From Loxodes magnus (Eukaryota > Ciliophora > Karyorelictea > Loxodida > Loxodidae): a DNA stretch of 64,000 nucleotides. The translations under genes and the position numbers were made by a program. The notes beneath the pieces were generated by a model. The model was not told the DNA's origin. It worked only from the letters and a program-made list of their open reading frames with translations, and ran no database searches. Below are positions 39,986-51,169 of this stretch, piece by piece. Numbering within the stretch: position 1 is the stretch's first letter; each line of letters begins with the position of its first letter. The DNA lies in NCBI GenBank assembly GCA_946699065.1, contig CAMPDV010001083.1:1-64000 (forward strand), in the 5' to 3' direction.

Positions 39986-40420
39986 TCAATAGGTTATCAC
40001 TTTAATGTTAATGCGTAAAATTTTATATTTTTTCCTTTTTCTGAAACAATTCGCTTTTTAATAGGTATTTAAAAGCTTCTAGTTGTTCTTCATCTTAGTA
40101 AATTATTGTTCGGCAATAAGTTAATCTCCAAGTATGAATTTTTCGTTTTACTCTATATCTTCTAATAAAAATAAATGCTTTTATTTTGCTCTTCTTTTTT
40201 TAATTTATCACAGTCACGCAATAAAATCTATATAGAAGATTTAAAAGGGTTGCTTTCTCTATTTTTTATTTCTTAAAAACTAGGCATTTTCTTACCATAA
40301 GTTCTATTTTCTTGAATCATCAACCTCTCTTAAATCTTTTTCAGTCTTTACTGTAAATTAGTATTTAAGATGCTGCCTCCACAGAATCACTGAGAGCAAT
40401 TAAAGATTAATGTTGCACAT
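39986..40420 (-). CDS. Hypothetical Lys/Gln-rich protein, 144 aa
   Basis: 145 codons exactly, from ATG (40420-40418) to TGA (39988-39986). The sequence includes LWRQHLKYQFTVKTEKDLRE, VDDSRKQNLWQENAQF, an aromatic patch FYIDFIAWLWQIKKRR and a helical acidic/Gln stretch LFLLEDIEQNEKFILGDQLI. A TGA inside FIAWLWQ reads as Trp. It is divergent from the GC-rich exon at 40494, with 73 bp between them. Unknown function. Confidence 0.5.
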
Positions 40421-40493
40421 TTATTTTTTTGTTGCAGTTATATCATATTAGTGGTTGAATAAGATAATTTTATTATATATATTTTAAATAGGA

Positions 40494-40719
40494 AGGAGAA
40501 TCCTCCAACTGAAATTAACTTAAACCCAAATCCAGAAAGTACTTCAAGAGCGAGGAACTCGGCATGATTCTAGCAGGAACCAAGCAAGAAAAAACTGGAG
40601 ACATTGAGTAACGGTTGATGAAAGATGTCAAACAATTAGGTCGGGGCATCACTTTGACTATAACCTTTACGAAGACAGAAATTCTAAGGGAATATAGCAC
40701 TGGAGGAAATTTCCAATGA
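40494..40719 (+). CDS. GC-rich exon of an unknown protein
   Basis: About 75 codons with markedly higher G+C than anything within several kb. The translation KYFKSEELGMILAGTKQEKT, GDIEQRLMKDVKQLGRGITL, TFTKTEILREYSTGGNF ends at TGA 40717-40719, or reads on as Trp through the 50-bp repeat at 40752 in the same frame (KELHTIERSMYSIIEFIYL). It is preceded by ATTTTAAATAG, a plausible 3' splice site, so 5' exons may exist but were not found. Different base composition suggests strong coding constraint or recent arrival. Family not recognised. Confidence 0.45.
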
Positions 40720-40751
40720 GAAATTTTTATTTTGATTAAATAAAATTAATT

Positions 40752-40806
40752 TAAAGAGTTGCACACCATTGAGAGATCTATGTACTCTATAATCGAGTTT
40801 ATTTAT
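40752..40806 (+). repeat. Diverged copy of the 50-bp repeat found at 49035 and 49757
   Basis: AAAGAGTTGCACACCATTGA and onward aligns with AAAGAGCTGCGCACCAACGA at 49035, including the shared tail ending ATTTATTTATT. Read in the same frame both give KELxTxExSxxSIIxFIYL. The first and last five bases of the hairpin differ in a compensatory way (AGAGT/ACTCT here, AGAGC/GCTCT there). Confidence 0.55.
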
Positions 40807-41401
40807 TTATTATAGCTTTCAGTTTAAATCATAAGATTTTAAATTTAGAGCTGTATTTTTTAGTTCAAATATTGAATCTTTGAATTTCCCTTAAGATTCT
40901 TTGATCAGGTTTTTTCTGAAAGATAGAGAAAATCAACTTGTCTTAACTTTCCATTTTGTTTTATATAAATAAAATAAAACTAAATATTTATCTATTACAA
41001 TTTTCTTTTATTTTATAGCTTATAAACTAAAGAAAATATCTATCATGACAATTCAATTTTTTCCTTTTATATTTTATTAATTTTTATTAAGTTTCTTTTT
41101 CTTTTTCTTACAGTTATTAATTTACTTCATAGCATATCTATATATAAATAATAACTAAAGGAAAACATATATTTGTACTTCAATCTTTTTTCTTCATTTC
41201 GAAAAAATTTTAATGTTTTTTAGCCTAAATAAAATAATTAAAATCATATTCATTTATACTTCAATCTAAAGAAACCAATATTAAACTTTGATTATATTAA
41301 TTAAAAAAAATCAAGACAACTTTATAAATAACTTGCTTAGTCAATTTAAAAGATTTTTATATATTTTTTAAGTAATCTAATAACCAAATTCATGTTTTAA
41401 A
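40807..41401. other. AT-rich intergenic spacer between convergent genes
   Basis: Nothing recognised apart from T-rich runs downstream of the channel gene stop codon. Confidence 0.4.
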
Positions 41402-44400
41402 TCAAATTTTACTTTTGCTTATTTCCTTTTCTCGAAAAATATCTTCCTATTCCTCTTAAATTTTTTCAATATTTAAAAGTCATTTTTTCTCGCCTTTGTT
41501 ATTTCTCACTTGGTAATTTTCTTGATTTTTTCTTTTATTTCTTACACTTATCATAGGTGCTTCTTAATCATGATCTTGCTTTACTACAAAACTCTTTACT
41601 TATTATTTTCATAATTCAGAAAAAGTTTGCTATTCTTCTTATTGAGTTTCATTTTATATCTAACTTTCTAAATCATGTTCGTTATTTGGTTAAGTTGGCT
41701 ACGTAATCGTTATGGTTTGTTCATCTTACTAAAAATAAGAGCTCTTTTGTAAGATGGAAGCTTAGAAAATGTTGTTTTGATTAGAAAAATCTTTTTTTAA
41801 ATATTGGCCAATAACTTGATTTATAGAAGAAATTTTTGAGATGATAAATCTCTTGAGCAACCATAAATTCTATTTATTTTTTTGTAAGTTAGTAAATAAG
41901 TAATTTCGCAGCGAATTATAAGACTCTTCTTCTATTTTTTAGAAAGCTGTTTCTCTTATTTTATTTATAAAGTTGTGTTTTTATATCACTTAATCAAGCA
42001 TTGAAGTACTCTAAATTATCTAAAACCCTTAAAGTTCTAGTTCATTTTCTTATTAGTTTTATATTTCTATTGTCTATTCAGTTAGGATTTATTAATTTCT
42101 ACTGATAATTTCATCTAGCAAATTTAAGTTGCTAAATCATCTCTTTTCTAGTTCAAGTTAAAGCTTGGCAGCCTTTACTTTTTCATCAACGAATCAATTT
42201 TTTATTTACGGCAGAATTTTATAGCCAGACATTCTACTAAATTTTTTTGAGATAGTTTCTCTTAATAGCGAATAATTTAAAAGGCTTTAAAATTTAGAAT
42301 CTTCAGTTTTCTTAAACTCTAAACCTGGATGATTTTCTTTAATCTACTATACTAAGAATTAAAAACTTACTCAACTTGCTAAGCAATCAATTTAATGCTT
42401 CAGTAGCAGTTAAAGGGTTAACTCTATCATAATCCTACATTATAATCTTACTTCTACAAAGTGCGTAACTTTTGATTCATATTCATATTATTTAGAGTTA
42501 TACAACTCATCAAATATTCTGTTTCTTCTTAAGCACTTCTAAAATAATTTTTTCTCGGGGAATACTAAATAAACTAGACTTATCAGGACTCCAATTATCA
42601 TATAAATTTAGATTTATTGATTCAAACGATAATAGAACATTCATGATGAAAGTGAGTAAACTAGAAGATAGTAAGATAGTAAATCTACCATACTTCTATT
42701 TAAATGAGGTCCTAGACTAAGCGATCTACTAGATTATCGAATGAATATATACTTATCAGTTCAGTATTTTACTATGAAGCCTATTAAAGTAATGACATAT
42801 GCAAAAGGCAAAATAGAAACATAAGTTAGAGTTGTAAGGAGAGTTTTATTAATATGTGAATAGTTAAAAATTACATTGAACTACTCATCTTCAAATAAAA
42901 GATTCAAATCAGCTTAAGAGTAATAATAATTATTTATCATACACTTCACATAAAGTCTTTTTATTTACTTATATCTTTATTTTATATTTAAAATCAACTT
43001 TAAAGGACTGGTTAAAGCAAATACAGCCAGAACTTGAAAAATTCCTGTTACTAAGTTGAAATCATCAAACCAATCTTCTGCTTTTGTCATTACAAATAAA
43101 ATTAAAAAAGCTGAAGCAAAACTTTATGCCATGGTTATTTTTGTGGCTACATTTTTTGTGAACTTTATTCATGTTTCGTGCTTTTGAAGTGTATTCAAAT
43201 AACAGAGAAAACTGACAAGGAGCTAGTTAATAACGATAATTACAGTTGCTTGATATACTTCAGCTAAGAGATTTTAAGTATCTCCTTATTAATGACTCTT
43301 TTTTAAAACTATTTTTATATAAATCATTAGATAAATACCTCCTATTAGAACAGCCAAAGATGAGAATCACACTGCTATTATGTATATAGACCTTTGCTTT
43401 AAACTTATACTCAATTTTTCTCAATAAATATCACTTGGATCTGGAATTTCCTTTGATATAATCAGATTAGAATTTATTTCCGGAGTTTTGAGTTAGAATC
43501 ACTTTTTTGTATTAATTTTTATTAGTTTCATAGCCTTTTTAAGAAGATTCTAGCTCTTAAACATTCTTGGCATCTGATTGTAATTAGAAAGTAATAAAAG
43601 CTTAATTAGTTGTTGAAATTTCTGATTTATCTTTATCTTTCTCTTTTTAATCTATCTGTCTCTCTAACTCTTCCATTTATTATTAAATTTATTGAGAATT
43701 TATCATTTCTTTTTTGCAGCATTTTCTTTGTCTTTTTTCGTCTTAAGAAAATTCCAAAACAATCTTCTAAAGTTATAACTTCTTAAATTTTTTCATTAGC
43801 TTCATGTAGTGATTCAATTTCTAAGGAAATAGAATTTTCACGACTTGACTCTTTTATCCATCAGATCTTCCGTAATTTTCTATAAAATTTGTTAGCTTTT
43901 CTTTTGTTATTCCATTAGGTAAATTCTTTAGTCAAACAGTGTAGTCTTTAGCCTGAACAGTTTTTAAATTAATCAAAAATTCTTTCTTCAAACAGTATCA
44001 TTTGAAAATAATAACTACAATAGTCATTATTATTAAAATAAGAAGCTGGAATATTCCGAAGTAATCAGGAAGTTATTCCCTCAAATTGAAATTTCCTATA
44101 CTACTCTTAAGTTGAAATAAAGACTCTTTACCTTGACTTGCTACTTGCTCATTATTTTTTTAGATGCATTATATTCATATAACAAGACCAAAGGGAAAGA
44201 AACCTAAGGAAAGTAATATGATAACGAATTTCAGGTAGATAAAATATAAACTGAAACCTATTCCAAAACTTGCAAATTCATCGATACTACAATTAAGAGA
44301 ATATTTTTGACCCTCAAAAGGAAATCCACAACAATTACAGAGGTCGTCGATTTTAATATCTTGAAAGTCTATTTTTTTAATTTTTTTAGCTTGTTGATGT

Positions 44401-44882
44401 AGTTTAGCTAAATTTATATCACCTCTAGCTGTAGATAAAAATAAGTTTCTACGATTTTCATATTATAAGTTAACTTTGTTTTAGTTTTCTAGGCTTTTAT
44501 TCTCATTTTATTTTACATAAGCAATTTACGATTAAACTTGTTCTTAACTTTATTAGTTATAAAGATTTTAGTTTAGTTAATCAACTGGCTAGTCACTAAT
44601 AAACTCCTCTTAGTTGAAATAGCATTTTTACAAATCTTCTGTCTGTTTTTTTAAGTTTTCCTTTCTTTCTTAGCAATAAAAACTTTCTTTTTTCCAAGAA
44701 TTTGCTAAAAAATCATCAACTTTTTGATTATCTTCCTGACTTTATTAATTAATTTCTTAATTTTAGCTTTTTATAATCAAATCTTCAACAACATTGTATT
44801 CTTAAGGAGGCTATTCTTTTTCATTATTTTATCCTCTATCATTTTTAGTAAAAATAAGGAACTAATGAGTTTTAGCTTGCAT
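41402..44882 (-). CDS. CSC1/OSCA/TMEM63-type osmosensitive cation channel
   Basis: 1,138 aa after removal of three tiny introns (43535-43562, 42435-42451, 42352-42370); the register closes exactly from ATG 44882 to TGA 41402. N-terminal Gln-rich region; Cys motif LCNCCGFPFEGQ then membrane helix LYFIYLKFVIILLSLGFF; second helix; RRM-like cytosolic domain with TVWLKNLPNGITKEKLTNF, VVKILF and AFITFQ; the family signature PDPSDIYWEKLS; then further membrane helices including QSFASAFLILFVMTKAEDWF and VIFNYSHINKTLLTT..LPFAYVITL..KYWTDKY. The long C-terminal cytoplasmic part has DYDRVNPLTATEALNWLL and Gln/Glu-rich coiled coil. The family forms mechanically or osmotically gated non-selective cation channels in the plasma membrane. 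Conserved Trp are TGA codons. Confidence 0.85.
42352..42370 (-). other. 19-nt intron in the channel gene
   Basis: GTAAGTTTTTAATTCTTAG on the minus strand; splicing joins LLSKL to IQQIKENHPGLEF. Confidence 0.75.
42435..42451 (-). other. 17-nt intron in the channel gene
   Basis: GTAAGATTATAATGTAG on the minus strand; splicing joins THFVE to DYDRVNPLTATEAL, which is otherwise out of frame. Confidence 0.75.
43535..43562 (-). other. Intron in the channel gene, probably 28 nt
   Basis: GT at 43562 to AG at 43535 joins AFITFQLQSDAKN to AMKLIKINTKKWF, leading into PDPSDIYWEKLS. An AG 13 nt from the donor also restores the frame, so the exact acceptor is open. Confidence 0.6.
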
Positions 44883-47800
44883 TATTTATTTATCTTATAT
44901 GCTTAGCATTATAAAAATATGAAGAAGCAATTGAATAAATTAAATAGCTATGACTAGATAGTAGTTATAAATTCAAATTACAATATATTGCTTAATTAAT
45001 TATTTAGCTATAAATAATTTAAAGCTTTATTAATATACAACCAAATCTAATTAGCGTCATTTTTATAAGTGCTCAAGTCATATACTATATCAATTTAAAT
45101 TGGCATCTTTCCTTTCTTAACTATTAAATGTTTCTTTATATTCGATTATACCGCGAAATTAATAAATCTTATAGACATTTAAATAAAGCATCTTTAAAGC
45201 TTAGATTTAATTCTGTTTTATATATACCTAACTTTAAAATTATTTTCTATCTTCGTGTTGAAATGCATAAATAAGATTTAGCATATATGGAATGATAAGC
45301 AAGACTTTTAATTTTAAGATTTTAACTGAGATTATTAATTTATGACTTTAACTTAAAGGAGAATTTTCTTAATTTATGATATCAGTTCTTAATAAAATTT
45401 TTAATTCTCAGCTATATTCAAATTAATTCTTATTCTTTAACTATCAAATTAATTTAAAAACTAGTTATGATTCTAAAATTTAATGAAATATCATATATTA
45501 AAATGACTATACTGCTTGTAAGAAAATAATAGCAGTTTCTAAATTATTTTTAGTGTTTTTAGTATGAAGTTATTAGTTTAATAAAGCTTCATAAAGTATA
45601 TTATATGATGTTTATCCTTTTTTAGAGATTTAATAGAAATAAAAAACGTAAAATGATTTTTATTTATTTGATACAAATAATTAATAAATAATAGTGAACA
45701 TAACTCTAAAGTGAAATATTTCTCTAGTTAATCCTTTACTTACAATAAATCTTATATTTTAATATTTTTATTTAAATCCTAAGATACCTTAATGATATAC
45801 TGAATAGCCTTTATCTATTTTCTCTATAATAAAATATTTTTAGCAGTTAAAATAAATGCTATTTAATTATTTAGCCAAGGAAATTAGCAGAAGTTATATA
45901 AATAGTTTAATGGTGATAGATTTGCACCTAGATTCTTATTAAATATACTAGAAGTATCTCTTTATTTTAGCTAGCGAACTTTTATCTTTTCGCTATAAAC
46001 TTAAAATCTTCAATTTAAAAATTTTAGTTTATAATGAATGATTTTTCTTATAAAACCAAATTTAAAAAATAAATTTTATAATTTTAGAAGTAAAAGTAAT
46101 TACTTAAATATATGTTTTTAGAGGAATCTAGTGAAAATTAACATGTTTTAAGTTAGGGTATTTTATATATGACTCTATGTAAATTTCTTGCTAATGTAAA
46201 GATGTATATAATTATCTTTTATTAATAAGCTTAATTAAAAAGAAAGAGTTATATATATAATAATAAATGCTTCATTTTACCAAAAATAGATAGAAATTTC
46301 TTTATCCTTTATTTAAAATGAGTCATTAAAGTAAACTATAACTATCTTACCTTATAAAGATAATAAATCAATAAGGATCAATTTAAAAATAATCTAATTA
46401 TTAAACTTTCTCAATTATTTTGAAGAGGGTTATAATAGCAATTATATTTATTACTTAGACAGGCTTTATAAAAATAGGATTAAGATTATAAATCCTTTAT
46501 TTACATTAATGATATCTATTACTTTAGTCTAACTTTACATTTCTTAAGAAGGAACCTATAGCAAATTTCTTTTTAAGAAAAATATTGCTTAATCTTCAGT
46601 TTTAAATTCTTTGTATTAAGTTATTTCTTATTTATATTATTATAAATTCTTTTTTAAAGCAGTTAGGAGTATTAAATGTATATTTTAAAACAAGATGAGA
46701 CTTTTTTATTGTTACTTATAGCAAAAATAGAAAATAAAATTGTAAAATGTTAATAACTATAAAGTATAAGGAAAAACCTGGTAAAAATGTGTATTTTTGT
46801 ATATAGATGATATAATATTACTTTTTTCTAATAATAGGGTAGCTAAAATTTAAGATGTATAATAACACTTGTAGTTATTATTATTTACAAAACAAGTATC
46901 TACTTAAATTAAAAAAAAGCTTCAATTAGTGTATCATATAAATCTTAGCATTAGTAATTTTAAAATTAAATTAAAGAAACAATTGGATATAATATATAAA
47001 ATAGATTTATTTTAAAATTTAAGATTAAGAGTTCTAAATTCCTAAATTTAATAAGTACTTTATGAAATAAACTAACTCTAAAATACTAAAATTAAAGAAA
47101 AATTAAGGAGAATAATATTAAATTGATATCTAGCAAGTTTTATAATAAATTAATTGTTTTCTAATATTGTTTTATTTCTAAATTTATTTCAGATTTAATT
47201 AAATTTTATCAAGCTTTAGTAGTGAAAATGGATATATCTTAATTTCATATCTTAATAATAATTTAAGTATATTCATAATATCTATTTTTTTTATTTTATA
47301 ATAAGCTTTTAAATGGGTTAAAGAGAAGCTATCTTAATCTCATTTATATAAGCAAGAAGTAAATAGGGTCTCATAGAAAGTGTAAGAATATATACATATT
47401 ACTTATAATTATTTAAGTGAGCTTGTTATATGAACAAATAAAATTTTTAGTAAATAAATTTTTGTCTTCGATATACCTCAAAAATATTATTAAAGATCTT
47501 TTAGTTAAGCAAGGTATTGTGTATTTAATAATATGAATTACATTAGTTTTAGTTAAATACTTATTTCTTTTTCATTTAATTAGATATATCACAAAGTAAT
47601 TTTATTGCTTCAAATTTCAACTATCATGCTTGTTTACCTTATCTATATTTTTTGAAGTACTAAGATCGTATTTACTATGCATTTAAAGTTGCTTTTCTCT
47701 CTTTGAATAGAAAAATTTTATATGTGGAAATTAAAAAGGTTTTAACTAATAAAAACTGATTTTAAAAAGTATAATCTGTTAAAAGGATTAAGCTAAGAAA

Positions 47801-48750
47801 TATTTAATATTTTAGTATAGCATAAATCGAATATTTTTTTCAAATAGCTGCTTTGATACATAATAATACCTGATGTATAAAAGAGTAATTAGAGTATTAA
47901 ATTATTTGAATATTTTAAGTTTTCGTAATTTGTTTCTTAGTCTGCTATTAATAATCATAAATAACTTCCTTGTCTTTATTTTATAATCACTCATCTTTAT
48001 CATATGTTCTTCTAAATAGTAAATTCGACTTAAAAAATAATGTTTATTAGCAGGTAGTAAAATATAAAATATGTATATTTATCTTAATGAAATAGCTAGG
48101 ATTTACTGTAAAAAAGCAATATAAAATTTTAATTTAAAGATTGATATATTTTTTCTAATATTTGATTGAAGAGTTTATTCTCATACCATTATAGTTAAAT
48201 AAGCTTCATATTTATATATATCTTTATAATACTGAATTTATTTTAGGTTTCATTCTATATGATTTATGATAATTCATACTACTTAGTAGAAATTAATCTA
48301 ACATCCTCTCCAGTTTCAATCTCACAGAGGTATATCATCTTATCATAGAATTATCAATCTAAGTCCTAAATTTTTTTCTATTTTTGCTTTTAAAAGCAAA
48401 ATTTTTATAATTTGATAAGCTAAGATTTAAGCAAAATTAAGAATAATCTATACATATTAATTAGTTTTATATGAGAGAAAATAGTGAAGGCAATTTTATT
48501 TGATATATTGATTTTTATTTTAGAATTAAAACTTTTATATATTATCTCAAAAAAGATATAAATATAATACTTTATTATGTGAGAATAGAATAAAATGCAA
48601 TCAAATTTTATATTATCTCGAATACGTTAAGATATCAGCCGCTAGATTGGAAAAATAGATGGGCTCGTAATCTTTAATCCTAATATCGAAACTTATTTTA
48701 GTTTTCTCATTTATTTTGTAAATTTAAATTATTATATTATATATTAATTA
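44883..48750. other. AT-rich region, no defensible gene
   Basis: Nearly 4 kb upstream of the channel gene; only sampled by eye. No GC-richer block, hairpin or repeat noticed. Confidence 0.35.
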
Positions 48751-48757
48751 TCATATA

Positions 48758-48905
48758 GTTGTTCGAAGGCGAACAACAAGGGACATCTTCATCAGAGGTT
48801 GGGGAAGCTAAGTACCCATAATTGACACATGTCGTCCTCTGCTTTGGTGATGCAATGAGACGCAACCCTGCCATGTCCTTGAACCTCCAACAAGTATTAA
48901 AGATT
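48758..48905 (+). other. GC-rich island, structured RNA or exon
   Basis: It starts with a perfect 8-bp hairpin (GTTGTTCG, loop AAGG, CGAACAAC; 48758-48777). Nested pairings follow: 48779-48786 with 48873-48880 (one G-U) and CAGAGG 48793-48798 with CCTCTG 48836-48841. This is compatible with a ~125-nt structured RNA. One plus-strand frame is also protein-like (EGEQQGTSSSEVGEAKYPQL, CFGDAMRRNPAMSLNLQQVL) and stays in register with the 50-bp repeat at 49035. GGGGAAGCTAAG resembles the core of 5S rRNA, but the rest does not fit. Confidence 0.4.
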
Positions 48906-48923
48906 ACGAGTATTCTGAAATTA

Positions 48924-49034
48924 TATCAGTATTGAACATTTTTATCAGTACTGAATAATTATACCAGTATTGAACAAGGTTTATCAGTATCTGATAATTT
49001 TATCAGTAAAAAACATTCTTGTCAGAATGAAACA
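48924..49034 (+). repeat. Degenerate short tandem repeat, six units of 17-22 bp
   Basis: Successive units share TATCAGTA-TTGAACA (48924, 48944, 48963, 48982, 49000, 49020 approximately) with drifting spacers. It lies between the GC island and the 50-bp repeat. Confidence 0.6.
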
Positions 49035-49090
49035 TTTTTTAAAGAGCTGCGCACCAACGAGAGTGCTACGCGCTCTATAATCAAATTTAT
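49035..49090 (+). repeat. 50-bp repeat, left arm of an inverted pair
   Basis: AAAGAGCTGCGCACCAACGA...GCTACGCG...TATAATCA followed by an ATTTATTTA tail. Its inverted mate is at 49703-49757 and a third, diverged copy is at 40752. It can fold alone (AGAGC-GCG-CAC with GTG-CGC-GCTCT) and encodes KELRTNESATRS in the frame of the GC island. Confidence 0.7.
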
Positions 49091-49369
49091 TTATTTATAT
49101 GGTGTTTTAATATACATTTTAATAACTTCAATAGTTTCTATATTTAATAATTTTATCAATTTAATTATTTTCCTTGTATGATTCATTCAGATGTAAGTCC
49201 ATACATCTAATCAAAAATTTCAATTTAATAATTTGGCAAAAATATTAATGATATAAGGCTGAAAATATGATATATCTTTTGTAAAGTATGTAATCTTAAA
49301 TCTTGAAATCTAATTTGCTTTCTATAGTAATTATTATTATATATTTCTAAAAAATTTATCTAATTGCAA

Positions 49370-50110
49370 TTAAATCTTTTAGATTTCTTTCAATTATTTG
49401 TCCAAATCCAAACATCATATCAGTACTTGGAGTATGGATACCGAAGTCCATGTTTAAGAGTTCTCTGGTTTAATATGTTACTAATCTGAGCAGGATCTGG
49501 AAAAAATTTAAAGATATAACTGATATTTATTAAAATTTGTATGTAGAACAATTACTAACTTTCTATCTTAAATTATGCTATTACCTCTAATTAATAAAAT
49601 GTCGTTAATTTTCATATAGCAATTTTGCAAATACTAACTAAAAAGATATAAAATATGGAATATTAAAATTATCGTAAATTGTATTTAAATTGATCAGCAT
49701 CTTAAATAAATATGATTATAAATCGCGTAGCACCTCGTTGGCGCGCAGCTCTTTCAATATTAATATTTAATATTAAAAAAAGTGTTCTCATATTTCTTGT
49801 TGTTCAATCTATTCATCCAATGAATCACGTCAATTTTTCAAATGGGGAATATGCTCATTAAAAATTATTCTTAAATCTAGAAATAAATACTCCAGTATTC
49901 TTGAATAAGATCCAAATAAGAATCAGTAATTAAGACATTCACAGAACTGTCAGCTAAACGTTCAACTGCTAGTGCGAACTCTCTGACAAATTAGCCTTGC
50001 TTCTTCCAAACTTATTCACTCTTCTCCGTAGTGCCTTTAATGCGAGATTACTCTAATGCAGTATACACTACACCATATTACCTACTAGTTCTTCTGACTG
50101 CGGCCGACAT
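49370..50110 (-). CDS. Unknown helical protein, 5' part with tiny intron
   Basis: ATG at 50110-50108 starts MSAAVRRTSRQYGVVYTALE, then FVREFALAVERLADSSVNVL and TDSYLDLIQEYW. A 14-nt GT-AG intron (GTATTTATTTCTAG, 49869-49882 region) would link to NLRIIFNEHIPHLKNWRDSL, DEQIEQQEIWEHFFQYQIL and then KELRANEVLRDL inside the inverted repeat arm at 49757. The same frame continues to RELLNMDFGIHTPSTDMMFG and FGQIIERNLKDLIAI near 49380. Without splicing the first exon would end at TGA 49756-49754 (118 aa). The 3' end is unresolved. The 5' exon is clearly GC-richer than its surroundings. No family recognised. Confidence 0.45.
49703..49757 (-). repeat. 50-bp repeat, right arm of the inverted pair
   Basis: Reverse-complement match of 49035-49090 (AAAGAGCTGCGCGCCAACGA on the minus strand), 613 bp away. 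Both arms are read in the same protein frame from their own strands (KELRTNE / KELRANE). No flanking target-site duplication was seen. Confidence 0.7.
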
Positions 50111-50341
50111 CCATATTTTTTTATTATAATAAAACTCCTAGAATTGTAAAATAAATGAAATATTGTTTTAATTTCAACAATTTAATATTATATTTCTCAA
50201 AGAATAAGATTTTATATAGTTAATTAAACATTTTATAAGTTTTATAAAAAAAGATAAATAATGAAATATTATCTTTTAAGAATTAAGATAAGATTAAATT
50301 TTTGACCTTCTTTAGCGTCTTTTAATCTATTTATCCATACT

Positions 50342-51169
50342 TCAAATTGTTCCAGAGGCTAAAAATAAAATGTATTATTCTTTTCTCTCCCTCACATTGT
50401 CATGCGAGAATTTCTTGAAATCTCTTATAACTCCATCAGAATTAATCTTCTTTTTTCTTGTAAAAATTCAATATTGTATCACAATATAATTTCTCTGTAT
50501 TTTTTATTTTTTAGTTATTTTCTTTGATTCTTCCAGTATTTTAATTGAATTTAAGAAATTAAATGAATATGTCTCATAAATACATCTATAAACTACAATA
50601 AAAGAATTATCACACTATTTTTGTCTTAAATACTAGTCTCTAACCTCCTCCATTAATATCATATCGTATTTTCGCCTTTAGTTCTATCTAAATCTATATT
50701 TTCAGATAAGTTTCTATTATTTCTTCTATTCTATGTCTAGTTCTCTTTACTTATTTTTTAAATCTAAGTTTGATTGCTCTAGTCTTGTGATATGTTTCAG
50801 AAGGCACTCAAATCGATTTCTTGGCCAATAATTCTTGCTTATATTACCTCCAATAGTTTTAATCTCACAATAAGCTTCATTTTATCTTTCTTTAGTTTTT
50901 AAACCTCTTTCTGAAGGTTTAGCACTACTATTGCTAGTTTCTCGTAACTAATCTAATATTAAATAGTGAAATCAGAAACTTCCAAGTAATAATATTTTTT
51001 GCTTATTTCTAGGCTTTCTTTAGAAATGAAGGAGTTTGTTTAGTGGATAGTCTTCCTATGTTCTTACCAACTCCTAGCCTTTCTAGGATATTATACGTTC
51101 CTACTCTTTTTGAGCTGAGAAAAATTAATTTAAGATGTTTTCTACCACTTTTTTTAGCTTTTTAAGCAT
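50342..51169 (-). CDS. Hypothetical 275-aa protein with central coiled coil
   Basis: 276 codons exactly, from ATG (51169-51167) to TGA (50344-50342). N-terminal helix MLKKLKKVVENILNQFFSAQ; middle ERGLKTKERQNEAYCEIKTI, GGNISKNYWPRNRFECLLK; coiled coil HITRLEQSNLDLKNKQRELD; then YDMILMEEVRDQYLRQKQCD and a conserved-looking FKKFSHDNVRERKEQYILFL end. Gln are mostly TAA/TAG. It lies upstream of, and parallel to, the gene at 49370-50110, with 231 bp between. No family recognised; the composition fits a cytoskeletal or scaffold protein. Confidence 0.6.

Noticed and set aside
48795-48880. 5S rRNA gene
   Set aside because: Only GGGGAAGCTAAG and a GATGxxATGAGAC-like stretch resemble 5S; the closing stem and spacing are wrong for a conserved rRNA.
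49035-49757. A MITE bounded by 50-bp terminal inverted repeats
   Set aside because: No target-site duplication is visible, both arms lie in protein-like frames, and the interior carries good coding sequence (MDFGIHTPSTDMMFG). Kept as an inverted repeat of unknown nature.
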